Shown here one piece after another: positions 29,839-40,081 of a DNA stretch of 64,000 nucleotides. A program made the translations under genes and the position numbers. Numbering within the stretch: position 1 is the first letter of the stretch; each line of letters starts with the position of its first letter. The DNA is from Rhizobium sp. Root483D2 (GTDB lineage Bacteria; Pseudomonadota; Alphaproteobacteria; Rhizobiales; Rhizobiaceae): positions 1-64,000 of the forward strand of contig NZ_LMFB01000043.1 of the NCBI RefSeq assembly GCF_001426685.1, given 5' to 3'. Under the pieces are notes generated by a model, which had not been told where the DNA came from, searched no databases, and saw only the letters and a list, made by a program, of their open reading frames with translations.

Positions 29839-31941
29839 ATGCGCCCCAGTCTTCTCGATCCGCTTTTTGCTCCGCTCAACTCGCTTCCCGGCATCGGCCC
29901 GAAGGCGGGCGATCTTTATGCCCGGCTGCTTGGCCGCGAAAGCATCGACGATTGCCGGGTAATCGACCTTGTCTTTCACGCGCCGCATTCGCTGATCGAC
30001 CGGCGCCACCAGCCAGGGATCGCGCGCGCGCCGCAGGGCGTCATCGTCACCATTACCGGCAGGGTGGACCGGCACCAGCCGCCGCCGCCTCGTACCAGCC
30101 AGCCCTACCGCGTCTTCCTGCATGACGATACCGGCGAGCTGGCGCTGACCTTCTTCCGGGTCAAGGGAAACTGGCTGGAAAAGGCACTGCCGGTAAACGA
30201 GACCGTGACCGTCAGCGGCAAGGTCGATTGGTTCAACGGGCGCCCGTCAATGGTGCATCCGGATTATATGGTGCGGGAGAGCGAGGCGGCCAACCTGCCG
30301 CTGGTCGAGCCGGTCTATCCGCTGACGGCAGGGCTTTCGGCCCGCATCCTGCGCAAGGCGGTCGAGGCCGCCCTGCCCCGCATTCCCGATTTTCCGGAGT
30401 GGATCGAAGAAGCCCTGATGCAGAAGCAGGGTTTTCAGTCCGCCCGCGACTGCTTTCTTGCCCTGCACGATCCGCGCGACGAAACCGATCTCGATCCGCA
30501 GGCACCGGCCCGCAGGCGTCTTGCCTATGACGAACTCCTCGCCGGACAGCTCTCGCTGTCACTGGTGCGCCAACGTTTGCGCAAGGTGGCGGGAACGCCG
30601 GTGCATGCGACGGGAAGGCTGAGCAAGCCGGTTCTCTCAGCCCTGCCGTTTTCGCTGACGGGCAGCCAGACGCTCGCCATCGAAGATGTGTTGAAGGACA
30701 TGGCCGGTACCGAGCGCATGTTGCGGCTGTTGCAAGGCGATGTCGGCTCGGGAAAGACGGCGGTGGCGCTGATGTCGATGCTGGCAGCCGTCGAGACGGG
30801 CGGCCAGGCCGTGCTGATGGCGCCGACGGAAATTCTCGCCCGGCAGCATTTCGCAACGCTGTCGAAGATGGCGGCTCCTGCCGGTGTGACCATCGACGTT
30901 TTAACGGGCCGCACCAAGGGCCGCGAGCGCGATGCCATTCAGGACCGCATCGCGTCCGGCGAGACGCAGATCGTCATCGGCACGCATGCTTTGTTCCAGG
31001 ATACCGTCGTCTACCACAATCTGCTGCTGGCGGTCGTGGATGAACAGCACCGGTTTGGCGTCCACCAGCGCCTGCGGCTGACGGCCAAGGGCATTTCCCC
31101 GCATATGCTTGTTATGACCGCGACCCCTATCCCCCGAACGCTGGTTCTGGCGGCGTTCGGCGATATGGACGTGTCGAAATTGACCGAGAAACCCGCCGGG
31201 CGAAAGCCGATCCAGACCGTCACGGTCTCGACCGAACGTACCGGCGAGATTGTCGCGCGGCTGCGCACAGCGCTCGCGGAGGGCAAGAAGGCCTATTGGA
31301 TCTGCCCGCTGGTGGAGGAATCGGAGGCTTCCGACCTGATGTCGGCCGACGAGCGTTTCCAGAGCCTCGACAAGCAGTTCGGCCCGAATGTCGGCCTGGT
31401 GCATGGGCGCATGACCGGTACGGAAAAAGACGCCGTCATGCTGGCGTTCAAGAATGGCGACATCCGTCTTCTGGTCGCGACCACCGTGGTCGAGGTCGGC
31501 GTCGATGTGCCGGATGCGACGATCATGGTGATCGAGCATGCGGAACGTTTCGGGCTGGCCCAGCTCCACCAGCTGCGCGGCCGCGTCGGACGCGGCGACG
31601 AGGCTTCGACCTGTATCCTGCTTTACAAGGGACCGCTCAGCGAAAACGGAAGAGCGCGCCTATCGATCCTGCGCGACACCGAAGATGGTTTTCTCATTGC
31701 CGAGGAGGATCTGAAACTGCGCGGCGAAGGCGAATTGCTTGGCACGCGCCAGTCCGGAACGCCGGGATTCCGTATTGCAAGCCTCGAGGCGCATGGCGAT
31801 CTCCTGGAGATCGCCCGCAAGGACGCGGCCTATGTGATTGAACGGGACCCGGACCTGACGACGGAGCGGGGCGAGGCTTTGCGCACGCTGCTCTATCTAC
31901 ATCGCCGGGACGAGGCGATCCGGTTTCTCAGGGCCGGCTAA
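29839..31941 (+). CDS. recG: ATP-dependent DNA helicase RecG
   Basis: Branch-migrating helicase that reverses stalled forks and resolves recombination intermediates. The 700-residue protein has an N-terminal wedge OB-domain (about 1-150) and SF2 motifs: 'GDVGSGKTAVALMSML' near 297, 'VVDEQHRFGV', 'TATPIPRTLVL' and 'QLRGRVGRG'. The C-terminus ends in the RecG-type 'LRTLLYLHRRDEAIRFLRAG'. It is divergent from sdhE-mfd. Its 3' end overlaps the convergent DUF502 gene by 14 bases. Confidence 0.97.
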   Translation: MRPSLLDPLFAPLNSLPGIGPKAGDLYARLLGRESIDDCRVIDLVFHAPHSLIDRRHQPGIARAPQGVIVTITGRVDRHQPPPPRTSQPYRVFLHDDTGELALTFFRVKGNWLEKALPVNETVTVSGKVDWFNGRPSMVHPDYMVRESEAANLPLVEPVYPLTAGLSARILRKAVEAALPRIPDFPEWIEEALMQKQGFQSARDCFLALHDPRDETDLDPQAPARRRLAYDELLAGQLSLSLVRQRLRKVAGTPVHATGRLSKPVLSALPFSLTGSQTLAIEDVLKDMAGTERMLRLLQGDVGSGKTAVALMSMLAAVETGGQAVLMAPTEILARQHFATLSKMAAPAGVTIDVLTGRTKGRERDAIQDRIASGETQIVIGTHALFQDTVVYHNLLLAVVDEQHRFGVHQRLRLTAKGISPHMLVMTATPIPRTLVLAAFGDMDVSKLTEKPAGRKPIQTVTVSTERTGEIVARLRTALAEGKKAYWICPLVEESEASDLMSADERFQSLDKQFGPNVGLVHGRMTGTEKDAVMLAFKNGDIRLLVATTVVEVGVDVPDATIMVIEHAERFGLAQLHQLRGRVGRGDEASTCILLYKGPLSENGRARLSILRDTEDGFLIAEEDLKLRGEGELLGTRQSGTPGFRIASLEAHGDLLEIARKDAAYVIERDPDLTTERGEALRTLLYLHRRDEAIRFLRAG

Positions 31942-32638
31942 GCGTTTTGCCGCGCTTGTCAGGCACGGTCTCCTGCGTGACCGCCAGCGGCTTCGGCAGG
32001 TATTCGGGAGCGACCAGTCCGCCCGACAACAGCAGCTTGGCGGCATCTTCCGGGCTCATGTCGAGCGGCACGATCTTTTCGCGCGGCACGAAGATCAGGA
32101 AGCCGGCTGTCGGCACCGGCGTTGGCGGCAGGAAGACGGCGACCATGTCGAGGCCGCGCTCGCTAAACCTTACCGCGATCTCGCCCTTGGCATCCGTTGC
32201 GATGAAGACCAGAGCCCAGAGGCCTGGGCTCGGATATTCGATCAACCCGGCCTTCTTGAACGAATTCGACTGATCCTGCAGCACCGTCTGGAAGATCTGT
32301 TTCAGGCCCTTGTAGATCGGGCGCACCAGCGGCGTGCGCACCAGCAAGGATTCGCCAAAGCCGACGATGCTGCGGCCGATCAGGTTGGCGGTGAAGAAGC
32401 CGACCAGCGTGATCAGCATCAATGCGGTCAACAGGCCGAAGCCGGGCACGGGATAGGGCAGGAAATTGTCCGGGTTGTAGTCGAACGGCAGATAGGGTTT
32501 GACCCAGCTGTCGGCCCAGAGAATGAACGACCAGGTAATCCAGGCGGTGATTGCGAGCGGGGCACAGATGATCAGGCCGGTCAGGAAATAATTCCTCAAC
32601 CGCGTGGCGAAAAACCCACGTGCCGGTTTGTCAGTCAT
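31928..32638 (-). CDS. DUF502 family membrane protein
   Basis: The 236-residue protein has two N-terminal membrane helices (about 15-35 and 65-90) followed by a soluble domain with 'VRPIYKGLKQIFQTVL' and 'VFLPPTPVPTAGFLIFVP', characteristic of DUF502. Function is unknown; family members are widespread in proteobacteria and resemble plant COV1 proteins. It is the last gene of the glmU-glmS-GNAT-DUF502 run, 10 bases after the GNAT stop, and its end overlaps the 3' end of recG. Confidence 0.88.
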   Translation of the reverse strand: MTDKPARGFFATRLRNYFLTGLIICAPLAITAWITWSFILWADSWVKPYLPFDYNPDNFLPYPVPGFGLLTALMLITLVGFFTANLIGRSIVGFGESLLVRTPLVRPIYKGLKQIFQTVLQDQSNSFKKAGLIEYPSPGLWALVFIATDAKGEIAVRFSERGLDMVAVFLPPTPVPTAGFLIFVPREKIVPLDMSPEDAAKLLLSGGLVAPEYLPKPLAVTQETVPDKRGKTLSRP

Positions 32639-32648
32639 GCCGCTCCGT

Positions 32649-33155
32649 CTATTCGTCTGCGCCCGTGTAAAATGCCGGGTGATAGGTCACCATGCCGGAC
32701 GCTCCGGGCAAGGACAAGGGCTGGGTCAAAAAATATTGCGGCGCACAATCTTTGAGAGTAAACTGAGGATCATTCCGAAATCCGAACTTGCGGTACAGAT
32801 CAGGATCGCCCATCACCACGCAGCCAGCCGCTGCCTGATATCGCGACATATCCAGCCCCTGGCGGATCAGCGCGCCGCCGATGCCCTGCCCCTGCAAAGC
32901 CGGCAAAACCGAGACCGGGCCAAGCCCGTACCAGTCTTTCGAACCGTCCGACAGCGTGACCGGCGAAAAAGCGATATGGCCGGCCACATCCCCATTCACC
33001 TCCGCCACCAGCGACAGAGCCAGCGCACCCGCCTTTCGCAAACGATCAAGAATCAGGTGTTCCGTCTGATCGCTGTGCGGATGATCCTGGAAGGCCGAGA
33101 TCGTCACGGCGCGGATCGCCGCACGATCTTCGGGTTTTTCAGGCCGGATGATCAC
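32649..33155 (-). CDS. GNAT family N-acetyltransferase
   Basis: This 168-residue acetyltransferase has the acetyl-CoA-binding motif A 'VLPALQGQGIGGALI' and a C-terminal 'DPDLYRKFGF' segment, closest in style to YhbS-type enzymes. The substrate is unknown. Its GTG start overlaps the glmS stop by four bases (GTGA), so it is translated with glmS. That suggests, without proving, a link to amino-sugar metabolism. Confidence 0.85.
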   Translation of the reverse strand: MIIRPEKPEDRAAIRAVTISAFQDHPHSDQTEHLILDRLRKAGALALSLVAEVNGDVAGHIAFSPVTLSDGSKDWYGLGPVSVLPALQGQGIGGALIRQGLDMSRYQAAAGCVVMGDPDLYRKFGFRNDPQFTLKDCAPQYFLTQPLSLPGASGMVTYHPAFYTGADE

Positions 33156-34978
33156 TCCACGGTAACCGATTTGGCCAGATTGCGCGGCTGATCGACGTCG
33201 GTGCCCATGAACACCGCCGTGTGATAGGCGAGCAGCTGGATCGGCAGCGAGAAGATCATCGGTGCGATGATCTCATCTACATTCGGCAACACGATCGTGC
33301 TCATCGTCTCGAGCTTGGAGGCGGCAGCGCCCTTCTCGTCGGTGATGAAGATGATCCGGCCGCCGCGGGCGGCCACTTCCTGCATGTTCGATACAGTCTT
33401 TTCGAAGAACCGGTCATGCGGCGCGATCACTATTACCGGCATATTCTCGTCGATCAGCGCGATCGGACCATGCTTCAGCTCGCCAGCGGCATAGCCTTCG
33501 GCGTGGATATAGGAGATTTCCTTCAGCTTCAGCGCGCCTTCCATGGCCAGCGGATAGCTGGTGCCACGGCCGAGATAGAGCACGTCCTTGCATTTCGACA
33601 ATTCGCGCGCCAGGCTCTCGATCGTTGGCTGGATGCTGTTGAGCACCTTGCCCATGATCCGGGGCATTTCGGCAAGGCTGCGGACCAGCACCTTCTCTTC
33701 CGCCTCCGACACGGTGCCGCGCGCACGACCGGCGCCGATGGCAAGGGCTGCAAGGACGGAGAGCTGGCAGGTAAACGCCTTGGTCGAGGCAACGCCGATT
33801 TCCGGGCCCGCCATGATCGGGAAGATCGCATCGGATTCGCGGGCGATCGTCGATTCCTTGACGTTGACGACGGCGCCGATCTTCAGGCCGTTTTCCTTGC
33901 AATAGCGCAGCGATGCCAGCGTATCGGCGGTTTCGCCAGATTGCGAGATGAACAGGGCGGCTGATTGCGGCGAGAGCGGGATATCGCGATAGCGGAATTC
34001 CGAAGCCACATCGATCTCGACCGGCAGGCGGGCATAGCGCTCGAACCAGTATTTGCCGACGAGGCCAGCCAGATAGGCCGTACCGCAGGCGGAGATGGCA
34101 ATACTTGGAACCTTGGCGAAATCGATGGCCGCCGCGATCGGATTGACCTTGTTTTCGATGAAATCGACGTAATGGCCAAGCGCGCGCGAAATCACTTCCG
34201 GCTGTTCGTAGATTTCCTTTTCCATGAAGTGGCGGTGATTGCCCTTATCGACCATATAGGCGGCGGCCACCGAGACCTGGCGTGGACGCGAGACCGGGTT
34301 GCCGTCGTGATCGAGAATTTCGATCCTGTCAGCCGTCAGCACCGCCCAATCGCCGTCGATCAGATAGGTGATTTCGTTGGTGAAGGGCGACAGCGCGATC
34401 GCGTCGGACCCCAGAAACATCTCGCCTTTGCCGAAACCGACGGCAAGCGGCGGACCGCTGCGCGCGGCCATGATCGTCTCCGGCGCATCCTGAAAGATGA
34501 CGGCCAGCGCATAGGCGCCGGTGACACGGCGCAGCATCGCCTGCATTGCCTCCCTCTGGCTCATTCCGTCGCGGATCAGCTTGGCCAGCAATTGCGCGAC
34601 GACCTCGGTATCGGTCTGGGTCTTGAACGTTGCTCCACCGGCCGACAACTCATCCTTCAGCTCGGAAAAATTCTCGATAATGCCGTTATGGACGACAGCG
34701 ACGCCGTCGGTGAAATGCGGATGGGCGTTGTTTTCGGTGGGTGCGCCATGCGTTGCCCAGCGGGTATGGGCAATGCCGGTCTGGCCGGCCAGCGGCTCGC
34801 CGCGCAGTTTGGTTTCCAGATTGACCAGCTTGCCTTCGGCGCGGCGGCGCTCGAGCACGCCGTCATGGATGGTCGCAACCCCGGCGGAATCATAGCCGCG
34901 ATATTCGAGCCGCTTCAGCGCATCGACAAGACGCTCGGAGACAGGCTGGTTTCCAACGATACCGACGATGCCGCACAT
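33152..34978 (-). CDS. glmS: glutamine-fructose-6-phosphate aminotransferase (isomerizing)
   Basis: Makes glucosamine-6-phosphate, the first committed step to UDP-GlcNAc. The 608-residue protein has the N-terminal glutaminase domain with catalytic Cys2 (MCGIVGIVG) and 'RWATHGAPTENNAHPH'. Two SIS sugar-isomerase domains follow ('SACGTAYLAGLVGKYW', 'SQSGETADTLASLRYCKENG'), then the canonical C-terminus 'DQPRNLAKSVTVE'. It follows glmU by 164 bases on the same strand. I see no glmS-ribozyme-like leader. Confidence 0.97.
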   Translation of the reverse strand: MCGIVGIVGNQPVSERLVDALKRLEYRGYDSAGVATIHDGVLERRRAEGKLVNLETKLRGEPLAGQTGIAHTRWATHGAPTENNAHPHFTDGVAVVHNGIIENFSELKDELSAGGATFKTQTDTEVVAQLLAKLIRDGMSQREAMQAMLRRVTGAYALAVIFQDAPETIMAARSGPPLAVGFGKGEMFLGSDAIALSPFTNEITYLIDGDWAVLTADRIEILDHDGNPVSRPRQVSVAAAYMVDKGNHRHFMEKEIYEQPEVISRALGHYVDFIENKVNPIAAAIDFAKVPSIAISACGTAYLAGLVGKYWFERYARLPVEIDVASEFRYRDIPLSPQSAALFISQSGETADTLASLRYCKENGLKIGAVVNVKESTIARESDAIFPIMAGPEIGVASTKAFTCQLSVLAALAIGAGRARGTVSEAEEKVLVRSLAEMPRIMGKVLNSIQPTIESLARELSKCKDVLYLGRGTSYPLAMEGALKLKEISYIHAEGYAAGELKHGPIALIDENMPVIVIAPHDRFFEKTVSNMQEVAARGGRIIFITDEKGAAASKLETMSTIVLPNVDEIIAPMIFSLPIQLLAYHTAVFMGTDVDQPRNLAKSVTVE

Positions 34979-35142
34979 CTTTTTCTTCTCCGCAATTTTT
35001 CAAAAGACCGGCGCGCCAGGAAGCAGCCGCCCGCCAATATAGATTTTTTCTGATCAAGCTTTGGTACCGGATTTCGCAAAATGCGCAATCAGCCCAAAAC
35101 TCACTTTCGATGTCAGGCTTTAACCGTGACGACCGCAGGATG

Positions 35143-36498
35143 CTATTTCTTGCGGGCAGCCTTTTCCGCCTGATAGCGCTCGCGCAGGATCTTTGCCCGT
35201 CCTAGCTTGACCTCCTGCCGCGCCCGGCCAAACGCGACTGCATCATCCGGCACATCCTCCGTCACCACGCTGCCGGATGCTACCAGCGCGCCATCGCCGA
35301 TGGATACCGGTGCGACCAGCGAGGAGTTTGAGCCGATGAAGGCATTGGCGCCGATGCGGGTGATGTGCTTGTTGACGCCATCATAGTTGCAGGTGATCGT
35401 TCCGGCCCCGATATTGGTTTTGGCACCGACGAAGGCATCGCCGATATAGGTGAGGTGATTGACCTTGGCACCGGCACCGATCTCGGCCTTCTTCACCTCG
35501 CAGAAATTGCCAACCTTGGAATCGGGCCCCAGATTGGCGCCCGGCCGCAGGCGTGCATAGGGACCAACGGTCGCACCGGCACTGACATAGGCGCCCTCAA
35601 GGTGGGAAAAGGCATGGATGACAGCGCCGCTCTCGATGGTGACGCCCGGACCGAAGACCACATTTGGCTCGATCAGAACATCCTGGGCAATCTGCGTATC
35701 GAAAGCGAGGAACACGGTTTCAGGGGCAATCATCGACACACCGGACACCATCATCTCGTGGCGGCGGCGCTTCTGCCAGATGGCCTCGATCATCGCCAGT
35801 TCGGCGCGGTTGTTGCAGCCGGTCAGTTCCGTCTCCGGCGCCTCGACGGCAATCGCCTTGCCTCCCCCGGCGCGGACGATCTCGACGATATCGGTCAGGT
35901 AATATTCGCCCTTGGCATTGGCATTGCCGATCTTGCCGAGCAATTTCAGCGCCTTGGTGCCATTGATCGCCATCAGGCCGCCGTTGCAATAGGTGATCTT
36001 CTTTTCGTCATCGGTCGCGTCTTTTTGCTCGCGGATCGCCACGAGCGCGCCGTTATCGATGAGCAACCGGCCGTAACCGGAGGGATCGGCGGTCTGAAAG
36101 CCGATGACGACGACATCGTTGCCGTCGGCGAGCCCCTGGCGTGCGGCCAGAAGCGGTGCCGCAGTGATCAGCGGCGTGTCGCCGAACACGACAAGAATAT
36201 CGTCATAACCCTTGGCGATAGCGTCCTTTGCGGCGAGAACGGCATGGCCGGTGCCGAGGCGCTCAGTCTGGAGAAATGCCGACATATCGATGTCACTACG
36301 GGCGGCGGCAGACTGGACCGCGTCCGCATCCCGGCCAAGAACAAGCGCCACAGACGAAATCGACGCGTTCACCAGCGATTCCACCACATGCGCGATCATT
36401 GGCCGGCCGGCGACCGGGTGCAGTACTTTCGACATGGACGACTTCATACGGGTGCTTTCCCCCGCTGCCAAAACGATCGCCAGGCATGTCCGCTTCAT
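35143..36498 (-). CDS. glmU: bifunctional GlcN-1-P acetyltransferase / UDP-GlcNAc pyrophosphorylase
   Basis: Performs the last two steps to UDP-GlcNAc. The N-terminal uridylyltransferase domain (about 1-230) has the variant signature '[19 protein letters not shown]' (E. coli has LAAGKGTRM...PKVLH). The C-terminal left-handed beta-helix has hexapeptide repeats and the acetyltransferase residues in '[20 protein letters not shown]' and '[15 protein letters not shown]'. Length 451 is normal. GGAGAAC lies before the ATG. Together with glmS it supplies precursors for peptidoglycan and lipid A. Confidence 0.97.
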   Translation of the reverse strand: MKRTCLAIVLAAGESTRMKSSMSKVLHPVAGRPMIAHVVESLVNASISSVALVLGRDADAVQSAAARSDIDMSAFLQTERLGTGHAVLAAKDAIAKGYDDILVVFGDTPLITAAPLLAARQGLADGNDVVVIGFQTADPSGYGRLLIDNGALVAIREQKDATDDEKKITYCNGGLMAINGTKALKLLGKIGNANAKGEYYLTDIVEIVRAGGGKAIAVEAPETELTGCNNRAELAMIEAIWQKRRRHEMMVSGVSMIAPETVFLAFDTQIAQDVLIEPNVVFGPGVTIESGAVIHAFSHLEGAYVSAGATVGPYARLRPGANLGPDSKVGNFCEVKKAEIGAGAKVNHLTYIGDAFVGAKTNIGAGTITCNYDGVNKHITRIGANAFIGSNSSLVAPVSIGDGALVASGSVVTEDVPDDAVAFGRARQEVKLGRAKILRERYQAEKAARKK

Positions 36499-36668
36499 TC
36501 GTGTTCTCCAGCTTTTGTGGCCACCGGCTGCAAACCGGCACGATTCTGCCCGCTACATAACAGGAAGATATTGCATAGAACATAATACGCGCGCGAGCCG
36601 TCATATTAACCCGGATAAAACCCGATCCTGTCATAAGCGGGGCGTGACCGCGATGGGTGGGGACGACG

Positions 36669-38432
36669 ATGCAGGGTTCGACCGAGACAGTGATTTCACA
36701 GGAGCGCAACGGCCAAGGGCGCAACGGCATTGCCGCAGCGCTCGCCCGCCAACCGCTGGTCATCCTGGCTTTGGCCGCTGCAGGTTTAACCCTGGCGCTA
36801 TCGATAACCGTCACCATGCCGATCGGTCCGATGTATTGGGACCACTATATCTATCTCGACGCGGCCAACCGCATCCTCGACGGCCAGATCCCCTCCGTCG
36901 ATTTCTTCGCGCCGGTGGGCGGCCTAGGCTATTATCTCTTTGCCGGATGGCTTTATCTTTTCCCGAACGGCCACCCCCTGCTTCTGTCCAGCTGGTCGCT
37001 GCTGACGGTCACCGCGCCGCTGATGGCGCTCGTGATCCTCGACGTACAGAAGCGCTCGCCAGCGATCGCCTACGGCCTGCTTTTGCCGTTCCTGATCTTT
37101 TCGCTGCTGCCGTTCAACACCGGCGACTTCTATCCCTATCCGGGCTCCGACGGGTTTGGCATCTACAACCGCCAGGTCTGCCAATTGCTCTATGTGCTGG
37201 CTGCCGCGCTGGTTTTCGTGCGGGGATGGAAGACACTCGCCGCAGTGACTGCGCTTGCGATGCTTGCCCTGCTGTTCATCAAGGTCACCGGGGTCGTCGC
37301 CGGTCTTGTTCTTTGCCTGATGGCGTTTGTGGCCGGACGCCTGCCGCTTCGCGCCGCCATTATCGGCGGCGCTGTCTTTTTTGCGGTGATCGGTTTGATG
37401 GAGCTGACATCCGGCATGGTGTCGGCCTATGCCACGGATATCCTGTCGCTGGTTGTTATCAACGATACCAGCCTCCTGCCGCGCCTGCTGCAGGCAGCCT
37501 CGCTGAATTTCGGTATTGTCGTGGCGAGCTGCCTGCTCGGCCTCGTGCTGTTTATTCAAGGGTTTCAGGCATTTTCAAACGCGACCCGCAGCGTTTTCGC
37601 CAAGCCCGGATTTCAGGCTTCCGCTGAGGTGTTCGATCAGTCTTTCCTCTGGATCGCCAGCTTCATCGCAGCCGGCCTCCTGTTTGAAAGCCAGAATACC
37701 GGCAGCCAGGCTTTCATCTTCCTGTGGCCGTTGCTGCTGGCGATTCTCATCGAGACCTATCGCAACAAGGGATCTTCGGTGGCTTTTGCAGCCGTTGCAA
37801 TCCTGGCGTTAAGCGCTGCCATTCCTCCGGTTGCCACCGTCACGCAGAAGGCGGCGCGCGCCTGGATCGGTAGCGTCAACAACACGCCGCTTGCGCATCA
37901 GAACCTGAAAACCATGGGCGCGGTTGGTATGCGTGACATGTTAAGCCAGCGCGCGCAGCGCCTTGAGGCCAACTACATGGCCTACCGCCCGGCCTATCAG
38001 GCTTTGGCCGAAGCCGGTGAACTGCCTTCGTTCCTGCTCTACAGCGATTTCGAGTTCCAAACGCTGTGGCTGCAGAATGCCGACGCGGTGATCTCAGCCA
38101 TCCGCACATTCGAAGCCGCCAACAAGGTGCGGTTCGAGACGGTCATGACGATCGATTTCACCAATCCCTTTGCCTGGCTTCTGGATCGCCATGCGCCCAA
38201 ATATATCGCCATCGGGGCCGATCCCTACCGGGCGGTGCCGCCACCGGGCGAACGTGTCAACGCGGCCGTGGCTGGAGTCGATCTGGCGCTCTACCCGACA
38301 TGCCCGCCGACGACAGCGCGGCTGAAGCTGCTTGAACTCTATGCGCCGGCACTGGCGGCGGATCATCACCGCATCACCCTGACCCCCTGCTATGACGCGT
38401 TTGTCCGCAACGGGATCACGGCTTCGCCCTGA
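36669..38432 (+). CDS. multi-spanning membrane protein, GT-C glycosyltransferase-like, unknown
   Basis: I do not recognise a named family. The 587-residue protein has a short polar N-terminus, about ten to eleven hydrophobic helices over residues 25-405, and a C-terminal soluble domain of about 180 residues. The first external loop contains 'MYWDHYIYLDAANRILDGQ' followed by 'PSVDFFAPVG', a layout like polyprenyl-phosphate-sugar (GT-C) transferases, whose acidic residues sit in the first periplasmic loop. That reading is inference. A GTG at 36657 is an alternative start. It stops two bases before the convergent Na/Pi gene. Confidence 0.65.
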   Translation: MQGSTETVISQERNGQGRNGIAAALARQPLVILALAAAGLTLALSITVTMPIGPMYWDHYIYLDAANRILDGQIPSVDFFAPVGGLGYYLFAGWLYLFPNGHPLLLSSWSLLTVTAPLMALVILDVQKRSPAIAYGLLLPFLIFSLLPFNTGDFYPYPGSDGFGIYNRQVCQLLYVLAAALVFVRGWKTLAAVTALAMLALLFIKVTGVVAGLVLCLMAFVAGRLPLRAAIIGGAVFFAVIGLMELTSGMVSAYATDILSLVVINDTSLLPRLLQAASLNFGIVVASCLLGLVLFIQGFQAFSNATRSVFAKPGFQASAEVFDQSFLWIASFIAAGLLFESQNTGSQAFIFLWPLLLAILIETYRNKGSSVAFAAVAILALSAAIPPVATVTQKAARAWIGSVNNTPLAHQNLKTMGAVGMRDMLSQRAQRLEANYMAYRPAYQALAEAGELPSFLLYSDFEFQTLWLQNADAVISAIRTFEAANKVRFETVMTIDFTNPFAWLLDRHAPKYIAIGADPYRAVPPPGERVNAAVAGVDLALYPTCPPTTARLKLLELYAPALAADHHRITLTPCYDAFVRNGITASP

Positions 38433-38434
38433 AA

Positions 38435-40081
38435 TCAGTGCGGCATACGCAGCCGGCTTTCCGTCAACAGGCCGCTCTCATCCAGGATCGGATGGGCGAC
38501 GGAGACGATATGGGCGTTGATGCGCTTCAAGTCGCGCAGGATGTCGAGATGCAGCGAGCTGGTCTGCAGGCTGTCGGTCCGCCCGTCGCGCAGGCGCTCC
38601 AGATGGCGCTCCGAGGAGCGCTTCTCCATGTGGCGCACATCGACTTTCACCTCCATTAGATGGCGGGCGAGATTGGCATCGCGGGTCACGAAAATCGTCT
38701 GGGCGATGCGCAGATTGTCGATGGTCAGATTGAACAGCGTCGTCAGCTCCTGATAGCCGTCCTCGGAGAATTTGAGGCCGTTGTCGATCTTCTTCCTGAC
38801 CTCCTCCGTCAGCCCCTTTTCGATGATGTCGCCGATATGTTCGAGATTGATGGCATAATCGATGATGACGATGGAGCGGCGGCCATTATCGTCACTGAGA
38901 CCGCTGCGTCCCAGCCTCGACAAATAGAGTTTGACTTCCTGCTGCAACAGATCGACCTGGGTTTCCAGTTTTCCGATATCCTGCAACTTCAAGCGGTCGT
39001 TGCTGTTGAACGCATTCATCGCGGCAATCAGCATTTTTTCAATGAGGTCGCCGACGCGCAGCACTTCCCGGGTCGCACCGGAGAGGGCGATAACCGGCGT
39101 TGTCAGTGCGCGGTCGTCGAGATAAAGCGGCCCGGTCTCGGCCTTCGGCTCGTCGGGAATAAGCCGCAGCATCAAGCCGGACAGCATGGACGAAAACGGC
39201 CAGGCGAGAATGGCCAGCACGACGTTGAAGATCAGGTGGATATCGACAGGCAACTTTGCAGGCGACAACGGCAGCGTCTGCAAAAAGGTTGCAGCGGGTG
39301 CCGCCACCGACAGCGCCAGCAGGCAGCCGATGGCGCGGACAACGAGATTGCCCGTGGTCACCCGTTTGGCGGAGGCGGAAGCCGACAGGGTCGCCATGAC
39401 CGGCGGCACTGCGCCCCCCAGATTGGCACCCAGAACCAGCGCGATCGTCAGCCCAGACGACAGGATGCCGGCGGCCGCAAGCGACAGGATCAGAACGACC
39501 ACGGCCAGGCTTGAGGACGAGACGAAGGCGAGCACGGCTGCAAAGATCATCGCCACCGGCCAGGCACTGTCGAGCATGGTGAGGAAGCTGCCAAGGGCTG
39601 GCGATTGCCGCATCGGCTCCGTTGCAAGCCCCAAAAGGTGCAGGGATAACAGCATCAGGCCGATACCGACCAGCGCGGTGCCCGCACCCTGTTTGGCACT
39701 GGAGCGCCCTGCCCGGTTGAGCATGACGCCGGCAAGAATGAGGAGGGGCGACAGCCAGTCGATGCCTGTGGCAACGATCCAGGCCGTGACCGCAGTTCCG
39801 ACATTGGCGCCCAAGAGGACGATTTGCGCCATGCGGGCGCGGACCAGCCCTTTTTCCACGAAGGATGCGATCATCAGCGCCGTGGCGGTCGAACTTTGCA
39901 GCGCAACCGTTGCGACGAAGCCGCCCACGAACGAGCGCACCGGCCCGCTGGTCCCTTGCGCCAATCCGGTCCGCAACCGGATGCCGAAGGCGCGCGTGGC
40001 GCCGTCCTTGACCTGCGACAACCCGAACAGCAGCAATGCCACTGCTCCGAACAGGTTGACCATGACGATGATGGATTCCAT
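38435..40081 (-). CDS. Na/Pi cotransporter family protein
   Basis: The 548-residue protein has two Na/Pi-cotransport repeats with the duplicated QSST-type signature: 'VALQSSTATALMIASFV' near 66 and 'FVSSSSLAVVVLILSLAA' near 190. A C-terminal PhoU-like helical domain follows (about 345-540). This architecture matches bacterial NptA/YjbB-type sodium-phosphate carriers. I start at 40081, preceded by GGAG. I looked for a Pho box upstream and saw only one half-site. Confidence 0.88.
   Translation of the reverse strand: MESIIVMVNLFGAVALLLFGLSQVKDGATRAFGIRLRTGLAQGTSGPVRSFVGGFVATVALQSSTATALMIASFVEKGLVRARMAQIVLLGANVGTAVTAWIVATGIDWLSPLLILAGVMLNRAGRSSAKQGAGTALVGIGLMLLSLHLLGLATEPMRQSPALGSFLTMLDSAWPVAMIFAAVLAFVSSSSLAVVVLILSLAAAGILSSGLTIALVLGANLGGAVPPVMATLSASASAKRVTTGNLVVRAIGCLLALSVAAPAATFLQTLPLSPAKLPVDIHLIFNVVLAILAWPFSSMLSGLMLRLIPDEPKAETGPLYLDDRALTTPVIALSGATREVLRVGDLIEKMLIAAMNAFNSNDRLKLQDIGKLETQVDLLQQEVKLYLSRLGRSGLSDDNGRRSIVIIDYAINLEHIGDIIEKGLTEEVRKKIDNGLKFSEDGYQELTTLFNLTIDNLRIAQTIFVTRDANLARHLMEVKVDVRHMEKRSSERHLERLRDGRTDSLQTSSLHLDILRDLKRINAHIVSVAHPILDESGLLTESRLRMPH

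Noticed and set aside
34979..35142. Possible glmS ribozyme or riboswitch before glmS
   Set aside because: The 164-base gap shows no ribozyme-like core; that element is typical of Gram-positive bacteria.
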